Below, one piece after another: positions 55,235 through 63,990 of a stretch of 64,000 bases of DNA. Both the position numbers and the translations under genes were made by a program. Source of the stretch: Saccharina japonica (taxonomy: Eukaryota; Sar; Phaeophyceae; Laminariales; Laminariaceae); contig MEHQ01002596.1 in NCBI GenBank assembly GCA_008828725.1, positions 768,601-832,600 of the forward strand, in the 5' to 3' direction. How positions within the stretch are numbered: the first letter of the stretch is position 1; every line of letters starts with the position of its first letter. The notes beneath the pieces were generated by a model, which saw only the letters and a program-made list of their open reading frames with translations, was not told the origin of the DNA and did not search any database.

Positions 55235-55390
55235 ATGGCGGCATCGATCGGGTTTCTTGGTGGAGGCCCTATCCTGCGCAAAGTTTTATTCCCGCCTTCG
55301 ATGTGCTTTTCTTCGCAAGATGGAGTCCCGTCTGTCGGCACAACGGGGTTTTACGCCCTTTTTTGCGTTTTCTCGTGGGCGTGGCAGGCA
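55235..55390 (+). CDS. Candidate first exon, unknown product
   Basis: ATGGCGGC start at 55235, open for 52 codons to a consensus donor GCA|GTAAGT in phase 0. The peptide begins MAASIGFLGGGPILRKVLFP and ends in a hydrophobic GFYALFCVFSWAWQA. If real, it would encode a signal anchor or membrane segment. A second frame through the same bases is also open. It lies inside the region that could be the last RGS intron, so it may be an alternative first exon or chance. Confidence 0.25.
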
Positions 55391-56069
55391 GTAAGTAGTA
55401 GTCTTTTGGCCTGTGGCTTTTGTGATATCGGTGCGGTTTTTTTTTTTTTTTTTTTCTACTTTTTTTTTTGGTGATGGTGGCGGTTTTCGGTGGTTACGTT
55501 TGAAATAACGGTGTAGTACCATAGCGGCTACGAGTCCGTTACGGGTGCTTCGGGAGGTTGGTTATTAGCAACCTTCTTGAAAAAAAAAACGAAGCATTTC
55601 GCGATTATAGCACATCGCGCTACTACGTACGTTTCTTTCTCGTAGCGATCTCGAGCTTTCGGAAAAAGTTGGTCGAAATTCTTCCCTCCACGCATTGGAC
55701 ATAATACCAGATAGACCCCCCCCCCCTCCCATTTGCACTGGTCTAGATTTTGTCGGGCGGGAGATAGATTCCCTGATTTTATTGTCATCCGCACGAGAAA
55801 CTAGATCGTGTTTTGCCTTGGGGGGGGGGGTGGGGGAGGGATCGCCTGGTGTAGCACGGCTCTTAGCGCTCGTGGTTTCGCCGCGGTGGGATCTGTATCA
55901 TACGGCTCTTGCACACCACCTTTCACCACGGCAAATATAGGATCTAGATGATCGAGATCACGATCTGCGAGATGTGTGAAAACACGAAAAAAAACATCGA
56001 AAAATAAAAGCAACTCGGGAAAAAAAGCACACACACATATTCCGCGCTCGTACAGTACTAGAGGATGGT

Positions 56070-56102
<33 letters not shown>

Positions 56103-56103
56103 T
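56070..56103. repeat. Poly-G tract of about 30
   Basis: TTTTTAG followed by G29 or so, then TGGAGGGCGGGGG. Confidence 0.9.
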
Positions 56104-56130
56104 GGAGGGCGGGGGTGCCGCTTCGTACTG

Positions 56131-56187
56131 TCAAGTACCCATACGACGACGAGTTTTTCCTGCGCCTCTTGACCAAAGGCGCCCTCG
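56131..56187 (+). CDS. Candidate internal exon, unknown product
   Basis: After GTACTGTCAAG the frame YPYDDEFFLRLLTKGAL runs to a strong donor, CTC|GTAAGT, in phase 0. The residues are protein-like, but the acceptor is poor because a G-run rather than a pyrimidine tract precedes it. It could pair with the 55235 exon, which also ends in phase 0. Confidence 0.25.
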
Positions 56188-56873
56188 TAAGTGACCATCC
56201 CAGCCCCTACAACAGCAAACCCAACCCCTCCCCCCCCCCCCCCCCGCCGCTCCCCACTTTCCCTGTTCTGAGCGCAACGGAGCGTGTGTATTTTGTGATG
56301 GGATGCGTTGTTGCCGTTTCAAAAGTTTTTTTTTTTTTTTCGGGGGGGAGGGAGGGTAGTTGAGAGGTGTCCGTGTGTGTCTGTGTGTGTGTGCTTTTTT
56401 TAATCGTTTTTCGTATTTTTTTCGGTCTTCTTGTTGCGTTTTTTTGTACCTTTGAATAACCCCGGCCGGTTCTTAGTCTCTGTTGCGGGAGGCCACTTGT
56501 GTGCCTTTGGCTAGTAGCGGTTAGGAGATGAGTCCGATGGGCGGCGGGGGCGGGGGGGGGCTCGTGCGTGGGGTTTACGCATGAGCTTTTCCTTTCTTTT
56601 TAGTTTTCTGTTTTCTTTTTCTTTTCTTTTTTTCTTCGTATTTTTATTAGAAGAGGTGAAGAAAAAAACAAAACAGGGCAGTGAGTAAACTGCTGTTCGC
56701 AGTGTCGTGTCGGAGGGTAGGTAGCAGCAGACGGGTCGGCCGGTTGTACTACTATTTTTACGGTATGCTATGTATAGATGTGTAAAGAAAGTCAGGCTCT
56801 GAAGAAATGAAGGAAGAACAAACAAACAAACAAAAAGGAAAACGAAATTGTTTTGTTTTTTTTTTGTTTTCAG

Positions 56874-57007
56874 CGCCTTTGAGGGAGGGATGTTATGGGT
56901 CTCTCCCTGATGATGCTACAGTAGTGGTAGCTTTTTGTTTTGCCGCGGCTTTAATTTTGTTGGTGTGGTGGTGTGTCGCGATCGACATCACGACGGGTAG
57001 GTTATGA
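56874..57007 (+). CDS. Candidate terminal exon with a transmembrane helix
   Basis: A textbook acceptor (TTTTTTTTGTTTTCAG) precedes 134 bases ending at TGA 57005-57007. In the frame that is phase-compatible with RGS exon 5 it reads PLREGCYGSLPDD, then the hydrophobic ATVVVAFCFAAALILLVWWC, then VAIDITTGRL. The hydrophobic stretch (about 22 residues) is a clear single membrane span with a short tail. Joined to the RGS gene it would give an RGS protein anchored by its C-terminus. It might instead end a separate small gene beginning at 55235. Confidence 0.35.
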
Positions 57008-57456
57008 CACGGGGGCTGGGATAGTCCTCGTTCCAATATATTCTCTCGCGAAGGACCGCGCTGTAAACTATACCGGCAGACGATACTGCTGTATTGTGTA
57101 TCGGCCTCTTTTTTTTTTGCTGCAGGAGTCCGCGGAGCGTTAGATGCTTGGGCGGGTGGAGTTAGGTACTAGGGATGGTGATGGTGTAACCAAAAGTAAT
57201 GCATGCAGTCCTTTCTAAACTTCTTCTCCAAAATTCTTCATTATTATTGCAGACATGAGCCTCTGTATCCGCTAAATGTAAATCGCTATAAAACTGCACA
57301 GCCCGTGGAACGTCGATCGAAGTATATATGACCTGATACCTGATATGACACACAGCTTGCAAACCTGAGTTTCGCGAGGAAAAAAATCGATCTCAAAGCT
57401 TATGTTTTTTTCCTTCATATATACTGCTGTGTATATATACACATATATAATATACT

Positions 57457-57658
57457 CTTTTTCCCCCCCCCCCATCCCATTGATTATCTTCGCCCTTTCC
57501 TTTCTCTCTCCTTCCTAGTCGTAACTCAGATCCGGGGTCACAAAGTAGGCTCTTCTCCCTCCTCCCCCACCTACCTGCGGTTCTTGCCTTGCATTTTTTT
57601 TCGCGAGAAGATTTCAGCCCTTTTCTTCCCTCGTCAACTCTCGTCGAATTGTGCTCGT
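57457..57658 (-). mobile_element. SINE (family A), 5'-truncated
   Basis: T/C run, CATCCCATTGATTATCTTCG, GTCGTAACTCAGATCCGGGG, TCGCGAGAAGATTTCAGCCC. Confidence 0.85.
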
Positions 57659-57759
57659 TAGATCTTGAGCAAAACCACCACTCCGCGATCGTCCACGAAG
57701 TCTGATCTGAGGTGATGCGCCCACTTTCTGCATATATATATATAATATATTATATATAT

Positions 57760-57760
57760 C

Positions 57761-57837
<77 letters not shown>
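57760..57837. repeat. (TTG)n microsatellite, ~25 triplets
   Basis: Preceded by a TATA-rich run (57731-57758). Confidence 0.95.
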
Positions 57838-57838
<1 letters not shown>

Positions 57839-58134
57839 TAAATTCGTTTCAGTAGCTAATCCCTATAGTCTGATCTATAGCAAGATCACGGCCCGTGGTC
57901 ACAAAAGTGCTATAGAGCCATCAGAGAATCCTAAAGAACACGTACACTTAGCAGGGAAAGGATACACAAGTCCGAAGAGGTACACCTAAAATCCCTACAG
58001 CATGTTATGCGTGTCCAAAACTGAACTACACGCCCGCAATCTCCATTCGACTACAGCAGCATCGTCCCCCCCCCCCCCCCCCCACTTATATATATATATA
58101 TATATTACTTATGATATAATAGGGTGCGCTATTC

Positions 58135-58212
58135 CACGTTCCTGGTCCCACATATTTTGATACAGACTACTTGGAATTAGTGTGGTTTTTTTTTTCATTT
58201 CTGAATGGGTTA
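58135..58212. mobile_element. MITE family F copy
   Basis: GTTCCTGGTCCCACATATTT, ACTACTTGGAATTAGTGTGG, ATTTCTGAATGGGTTAA. Confidence 0.7.
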
Positions 58213-58224
58213 ATAAGACGCGTG

Positions 58225-58305
58225 CTACGTGGTTTTCTGCTTTCAGGAATGTTATGAGTGACCAATGTTGAAGCTCATGCTGCACATTTGTCGGATGGCA
58301 AAGCT
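58225..58305. repeat. Dispersed repeat, copy 1
   Basis: GTGGTTTTCTGCTTTCAGGA, then GAAGCTCATGCTGCACATTT, then GTCGGATGGCAAA. A second copy lies at 60650-60735 and a weaker one at 59770-59835. Confidence 0.75.
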
Positions 58306-58377
58306 ACTAATAATAATAGAGGTAAGAGCATTTTTTTTGTCTGATTTTTTTTTTGGTCTGAAGGAAGGGGCATCTTA

Positions 58378-58589
58378 GGGCCCGAATTAACGAGTATAAA
58401 ATAAATTCAATCTGGAAAAAATAAATTTCAAATTCGCTTTTCATTGGTCAACACACGCACCAGCACCAAATATTATGCCCCAAGATCCTAATCTTTGGTG
58501 CTGGTGCGTGTGTTGACCAATAAAAAAGCGGATTTGAGTATGTTTTTTTTCAAAACTTGATTTTTTTTCTTCTTCGTTAAAACGGGTCC
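58378..58589. mobile_element. MITE family G copy
   Basis: TTA duplication (58375-58377 and 58590-58592). GGGCCCGAATTAACGAGTAT at the left end, CGTTAAAACGGGTCC at the right. The inner hairpin contains TGGTCAACACACGCACCAGC. Confidence 0.9.
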
Positions 58590-58625
58590 TTAGCCCGAGA
58601 TCAGTGGAATTTCATTATAGTAATC

Positions 58626-58809
58626 TACAGTACAGGACACCTATTCGTAATAAGAAACAGAAAATCTGGCGCAGGCTGGATTTCTTATTTGAGAGAGGGT
58701 GCTTTTCACACTAATTTCAATATAACGACTCCCGAATTTCTAAATATTCCTCTAAATCTCAGCCTGGCTTTCTTAGTGGCCTGTTTCTTATCAGGTGTCC
58801 CGTACTGTA
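58626..58809. mobile_element. MITE family L copy
   Basis: TACAGTACAGGACACCTATT at the left end, AGGTGTCCCGTACTGTA at the right. Read as TA plus CAGTACAGGACACC ends, which is Tc1-like. Confidence 0.85.
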
Positions 58810-58829
58810 TAACTACAAGTAGGTTTCAG

Positions 58830-58870
58830 TGGTTACGGTAGGTCCTATTTATTTGTCATGGGTCCCCCGT
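58830..58870. mobile_element. MITE family B fragment
   Basis: GGTTACGGTAGGTCCTATTT, then GGGTCCCCCGTGATA. Confidence 0.6.
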
Positions 58871-58907
58871 GATATTCATTCGTTGGGTAGTACCTATCAA
58901 TGCGTAA

Positions 58908-59115
58908 GGGCCCGTTTTAACGAAGAACAGATAAATTAAATTTGGAAAGAAAAAAATCAAATCCGCTTTTCATTGGTCAGAACCCGCACCACCACCCAAG
59001 ATTATACCCCAAGATCCTAATCTTTGATGCTGGTGCGTGTGTTGACCAATGAAACGCGAATTTGAATTTTATTTTTTCCAAATTGAATTTATTTTATATT
59101 CGTTAATATGGGCCC
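58908..59115. mobile_element. MITE family G copy
   Basis: TAA duplication (58905-58907 and 59116-59118). GGGCCCGTTTTAACGAAG at the left, TTCGTTAATATGGGCCC at the right. In reverse orientation to 58378. Confidence 0.9.
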
Positions 59116-59208
59116 TAAGCGGTGGGATTGTTTCTCTTATTAGGTGATTTAATTTGGGTCAGTTGTTGGGTGCGATAGAGAGCCTCTCAAGTGAAGAGCT
59201 GTTACTAT

Positions 59209-59335
59209 TACAGTACAGGGGGACCATACTAAACGCTAGTAAATAGGACCTACGGTACACACAAAAACCTACCAATACACATTTCACCTTTTTTTACTGA
59301 CAATTTTTGGTTCTATTTACTATGGTCCCCCGCGA
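59209..59335. mobile_element. MITE family B copy
   Basis: AGGGGGACCATACTAAACGC, TAAATAGGACCTACGGTACA, TATGGTCCCCCGCGATAG. Confidence 0.75.
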
Positions 59336-59340
59336 TAGAG

Positions 59341-59516
59341 GACACTGCCGGCCCTCTTATAAGAAAGTGTCCCACAAGAAACTCAGCCTAAACATTACGG
59401 GGGAAATAAGAAACTCGACAGCTATTATACTGAAGTTAGTGTGGGACACACACCCCTTTCTCAAAATAAGAAAGTCAGCCTAAGCCCGATTTCCGGTTTC
59501 TTATGAGCGGGCCGGT
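59341..59516. mobile_element. MITE family L copy, diverged
   Basis: GACACTGCCGGCCCTCTTAT, GAAGTTAGTGTGGGACACAC, TTTCTTATGAGCGGGCCGG. It sits exactly between two family B copies. Confidence 0.65.
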
Positions 59517-59632
59517 ACTGTACAGGGGAACCGTACAGTAGTAAATAGGACGTACGGTACACCCAAAAACCTACATATTTCACCTATTTTCACTAACAAT
59601 GTTTGGTTCTATTTACTATGGCCCTTTGTAAC
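59517..59632. mobile_element. MITE family B copy
   Basis: GTACAGGGGAACCGTACAGT, ACACCCAAAAACCTACATAT, TATGGCCCTTTGTAAC. Confidence 0.75.
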
Positions 59633-60000
59633 AGAATCTGTGGTCCTACCGTAAAAATGCAGTCGGTCGCATCCCTCTGTGAATGACTCGATGCTATTTT
59701 TTTACGGCATATCTTGCTCTGCGCGAGTTCCTACATGTCAATGCCACGGTATCCTTGATAGCATGGACGTTGAAGCGAGAGTGCAAGTTGGTCCAGGTTG
59801 AAGTGAAGCTCTCATGCTGCACAGTCGGATATACGGCAAACATAATAACAGATAACAGCAATACATCAACCAATACCGGTCTTATTTATAGCGTTATGGG
59901 TTTGCCGTTTCTTGGCATATACTCCTACGATATCTTCCTCCGATATTGAACGTAAATACTACTGTAGTCATTCCACTTATTATTTGATATGCTATATATA

Positions 60001-60085
60001 CCACTCTGCCCCGAAATATAAGCATATTTGGTACATTACTATTCAATCAAAACACCAAAACGGTGCTTATATTTCGGTAGAGTGG
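60001..60085. mobile_element. MITE family H copy
   Basis: CCACTCTGCCCCGAAATATA at the left, ATATTTCGGTAGAGTGG at the right, TA on both sides. Confidence 0.9.
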
Positions 60086-60156
60086 TATGTAGATTGTGAT
60101 GGGGTGGATGGCTGAGATGTGTCGTACACTCATCATGCGTGGAAGTTCAACGCTTA

Positions 60157-60371
60157 GGGCCCGAATTAACGAGTATAAAATAAATTCGATTTGGAAAAAA
60201 TATAATTCAAATTCGCTTTTCATTGGTCAACACACGCACCAGCACCAAATATTATGCCCCAAGATCCTAATCTTTGGTGCTGGTGCGTGTGTTGACCAAT
60301 GAAAAGCGGATTTGATTTTTTTTTTTTTTTTCCAAATTGGATTTATTTTTCTTCTTCGTTAAAACGGGCCC
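60157..60371. mobile_element. MITE family G copy
   Basis: GGGCCCGAATTAACGAGTAT at the left, CGTTAAAACGGGCCC at the right. Flanks are TTA and TAA, agreeing only at TWA. About 90% like the 58378 copy by eye. Confidence 0.85.
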
Positions 60372-60860
60372 TAATTGAGTGAGCTCAAATCGGCCAGAAA
60401 AAAAGCGTCAAACATGCCCTTACAACCACCCATCCCCCTCAGACAAAGTTGAAGGAAAAGTATAGTTTAGCAGGACGACCACATGCCTGCTCATCATCTC
60501 TCATCCTCATTGACTCAAGAACGAAACGTAAAGAAAGCATTTAGAGAAAAGGAGGCAGCAAGGACAACAAATGGATTATTGTGGATAAAGCTTGGCGGGA
60601 AGTAGACATAGATAGGAGGAAGTTAGACTTTGCGCATAGGTTTCCTTTGTTTCCGTGGTTTTCTGCTTTCGGGAATGTTGTGAGTGGTGATCAACGTTGA
60701 AGCTCATGCTGCACATTGTCGGATGGCAAATATGATAATCATACCCAAGGCAAACATTTAGGTACGCGTGTGCGTGAGTCTATATACCGCGATACCTCTT
60801 TCTGCGTGACACTATACCCACCACTACAGTATCTATGATAGGCACTACCACTACACGAGT

Positions 60861-61041
60861 GGTCCCTGTATAGTGCCGGTATGCGCCAGTCAATAATACC
60901 GGCACTATATGGTCAACCGGCAATGTGTACTCCGCACGCTATGTACCACACTGGTGAATCCCATATGTGCCAAGCGATTCCACAGGCACTATAGCGGGCA
61001 GCCGGCACGACCTACTCAACCGGCACTATACAGGGACCGCT
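60861..61041. repeat. Inverted-repeat element beside a GTA array
   Basis: GTGGTCCCTGTATAGTGCCG on the left and CCGGCACTATACAGGGACC on the right. The motif CGGCACTATA occurs twice more inside. The GTA array starts 7 bp beyond the right arm. Confidence 0.75.
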
Positions 61042-61047
61042 ACTGCT

Positions 61048-61143
<96 letters not shown>

Positions 61144-61157
61144 ATAGTAGTAGTAGT
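61048..61157. repeat. (GTA)n microsatellite, ~36 triplets
   Basis: Nearly perfect; one ATA break near the end. Confidence 0.95.
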
Positions 61158-61377
61158 GTGATGGTGCTGCACCCATCATGGCGGGTGTATGTATGTATAT
61201 GTATATGTGTATGCAGGCATATGTACACCAGGTATACATTATGTACACAGGGTTCGTGCGTTGTTGGTTGCCATGTGGAGCGGTGCGGTGCTGCTGACTG
61301 GTGTTACCCCGTGTCCCTCGCGTGTATGTATATAGCCGGCGACGATGAGTGATGATGCGTACATTTTATTTTACATT

Positions 61378-61711
61378 ATTTTTTTTTCCCCTCCCGTTTA
61401 TTGTCTCCGCCCTTCCTTTCTCTCTCCTTCATGAGTCGTAACTCAGCTCCGGGGTCACAACGTAGGCTCTTCTCCATCCTCCCCCCACTACGGTTCTTGC
61501 CTTGCATTTTCATCACGAGGAGACTTCAGCACTTTCTTCCCTCGTCATCTCTCGTCGAACTGTGTGCTTACCACAGGCTATATATTATGCGCTCTCTCGA
61601 CAGTTGGTGTCATTTGATAATAAGAATCTCCATAATACGGAGACTCGAACCCTCGACCTCCAACCTAGCAGGCTTCTCGTCGTGGTTACCCGTTAGACCA
61701 CAGGGGCGACC
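61378..61711 (-). mobile_element. SINE (family A), full length, tRNA-derived
   Basis: On the minus strand the head is GGTCGCCCCTGTGGTCTAAC, the A box TGGTCTAACGGGTAACC (about 61684-61701) and the B box AGGGTTCGAGTCT (about 61641-61654). The body matches the 20661 copy and ends in poly-A (poly-T here from 61378). The tRNA-like part has better A and B boxes than the other full copy. Confidence 0.9.
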
Positions 61712-61813
61712 GGCTACATTGTGCACACAAAATACAGATGAGGGCTGTTACATGTTTACACCTACTACGAGTTTTACTGTGTGGTATACTCGTATGTCAT
61801 TACATTTTTGTTA

Positions 61814-61933
61814 TTACGGAGGGCCATTATGATAGTAAATAGGACCAACTAAATGCTAGTAAAAATAGGGAAATAGGTAAATATATAGGCTCTAGTGTGT
61901 ACCGCAGGTCCTACTTACTAAAGTCCACCGTAA
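61814..61933. mobile_element. MITE family B copy
   Basis: TTACGGAGGGCCATTATGAT at the left, AAAGTCCACCGTAA at the right; TA on both sides. Inverted relative to most copies. Confidence 0.85.
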
Positions 61934-61938
61934 TACTA

Positions 61939-62035
61939 TTAACCCTTATAGGACTGGAGTCCCGTTTTGGGGACAAATCACTTAGAATTAGAGTGGTTTG
62001 TCCCCAAAACGGGACTGCAGTTCTAAAAGGGTTAA
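61939..62035. mobile_element. MITE family E copy
   Basis: TTAACCCTTATAGGACTGGA at the left, TCTAAAAGGGTTAA at the right; TA on both sides. It starts 5 bp after the previous MITE. Confidence 0.9.
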
Positions 62036-62079
62036 TAAGTAATAGTCTTATCCTTGGCATTCGACTATCAATGTTTATA

Positions 62080-62345
62080 GCATGAGCGTCGACGTCGTCC
62101 ACTCAGAAGCACTCCCAAAGAAGAAACCCAACGGAAGGAATTTTACTTCGTTTTTTTTTTCGTTTTTATCTTGGGTTTTCCCCAAGGAGAGAAGAATACA
62201 TTTTATTATTATTATATATATCATACAAAAATAGCATGAGCGTCGACGTTGTCCACTCAGAAGCACTCCCGAAGAAGAAATCCAACGGAAGGAATTTACA
62301 TCGTTTTTTTTTTTTTCGTTTTTATCTTGGGTTTTCCCCAAGGGA
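62080..62345. repeat. Direct duplication, ~153-bp period
   Basis: AGCATGAGCGTCGACGTCGT, CCACTCAGAAGCACTCCC and CTTGGGTTTTCCCCAAGG occur in both units (62080-62192 and 62232-62345). The last motif is a perfect small hairpin followed by A-rich DNA. Confidence 0.85.
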
Positions 62346-62541
62346 AAAATAAATACAAACAGATGTACGTATATATTTACATGTATGAATATTATACCAG
62401 GTATGTTGTTTTGTGTTACATGCAAGGTACTACTAATACGGTGGAGCATAGTAAACACTAGTAAATAGGACCTACGGCACTCACTAAAACCTATATAATT
62501 ATATATATACCTATTTTTACTACGTAACAATATTTGGTTAT

Positions 62542-62547
<6 letters not shown>

Positions 62548-62572
<25 letters not shown>

Positions 62573-63606
62573 GTCCATCCCATTTATTATCTTCGCACTT
62601 CCGTCTTTCTCCCCCCCCTAGTCGTAACTCAGATCCGGGGTCACAACGTAGGCTCCTCTCCCTCCTCCTCCCCCACTACGCACCTGTGTTGCACTGCCCA
62701 CAAAGTGAGAAAAAAGTACTTTCAGATAACGCCTGATTTGTGGAAAACGGGGTTGGGTCAATATCAGCCCCGAACAAGGCCTTTTTCACAGACACCGTGC
62801 TCCCCACAGAAGCCTCCAAATGACACACCACACGCAGAGCAACTCAATCAAGTCATGGTAGAGCCTGTTCGGTAGCTTGATTGTGCTTGATCCTCCTAGA
62901 GTTGGATTAATTCAGTTTCCTGCAGATGGAAGCAGGTAGCAGCTTCGGTCGAAGCAATTATGCCGCCTGTTTAGGCAATCTTCACGGCCGAGGTCGCGGT
63001 GGAAGGCGTGGACGAAATCGCCCAGAACTCTTCCTGTGCCCGTGTATATATGCAAGGAAGGTTTTCAGGGGCGGGAGATATCGGGATCGATCCTACAGAC
63101 GGCGTAATCGGCCTCAGAAGTGTGCCTCAAAAATCAAAGAATCGTGTACAAAAACGCAGTCATTTGTTTCCTGCTGTATACGAGTACTCGTATTCATATT
63201 TTTCGAGAAAAATATTCGTTTTGAGCTGTAAAAAACAACTTGTTTACAGTACAAGAAAAACGACATGGAACCACATTTTCAAACTTCATCGACGAGGTCG
63301 CGCACCGTAGAGGCCACGGAATCGGCTGCCACTTTGCCACACTGCTGTGGGTGCGTCAAGGAGTATTTTGAGGGGCGGGAGATATCCGGATCGACGATAT
63401 TGATGGAGCTGTGGTGGATTGCATATTTTCCCACAGGAAAAAAACTGGGGTATTGTTGTTCCAGTTGTCGATTGCTGAAAGTAAATTTGGCCAAATCACG
63501 ATTATTTTGTGGGCAGTGCAACACAGGTGTACGGTTCTTGCCTTGCATTTTTATCGCGAGAAGATTTCAGCACTCTCTTCCCTCGTCAACTCTCGTCGAA
63601 TTTTGC
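62548..63606 (-). mobile_element. SINE (family A) split by a TIR element
   Basis: The 3' part (62548-62680) starts at a T27 run and reads to CTCCTCCCCCACTACG. The sequence resumes at 63530 with TACGGTTCTTGCCTTGCATT and TATCGCGAGAAGATTTCAGC, ending at 63606. The head is missing (5'-truncated). Confidence 0.85.
62681..63529. mobile_element. 849-bp TIR element with TACG target duplication, family not recognised
   Basis: Perfect 24-bp terminal inverted repeats begin CACCTGTGTTGCACTGCCCA and end in its reverse complement. TACG lies on both sides (62677-62680 and 63530-63533) and occurs once in intact SINE copies, so ends and a 4-bp duplication are certain. The interior has two related halves (62990-63085 and 63280-63385) sharing GGTCGCG and GGGGCGGGAGATATC. 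In the second half the plus strand reads HCCGCVKEYFEGREISGSTI, and further on CSSC and FCGQC spaced as C-x2-C-x13-C-x2-C, which is zinc-binding-like. TIRs starting CACC with a 4-bp duplication do not match Tc1/mariner, hAT, PIF or Mutator rules I know. Confidence 0.85.
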
Positions 63607-63944
63607 TTACCCTGGTCCCCGGTAATAGCTGTAACTTGCATACTTAGTATGATAATACTTAGTATGATACGCGGTTTAAGTGAAAACATGAAGACGACAC
63701 TTAAACGGTGAGATCTCGTTCTGTCGAAACTCAGATTTGCAAGCTTATTAGTGTGATCCTTCCGTCGCGTGTGCTACGTGCGGGGGATATATCTAGTGTA
63801 CCTGGTACCTGTTACGCATGCACTGCCATGCATGTACCAGGTACGTATGGTATGTGTTTGTATATGCCAGCAGTGTGTATAATCTGTGTACTGGTAAAAT
63901 ACAGCAGTATGTGTGATATGTGTTTCACCGGCATGCACAAGCGT

Positions 63945-63990
63945 CGACGGGTAGAAAGGAAGGTTTAATGTGAAGAAAACACACACACAA
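63945..63990 (-). repeat. Repeat family C end fragment
   Basis: CGTCGACGGGTAGAAAGGAA, GGTTTAATGTGAAG, then an AC run, truncated by the window end. Confidence 0.8.

Larger units (their letters stand above)
62436..63626. mobile_element. MITE family B split by a SINE insertion
   Basis: The left part (62436-62547) runs from ATACGGTGGAGCATAG to TTGGTTATATTTAC. The right end (63607-63626) is TTACCCTGGTCCCCGGTAAT, which continues the family B sequence. The SINE and its passenger lie between, with TTAC on both sides. Confidence 0.8.
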
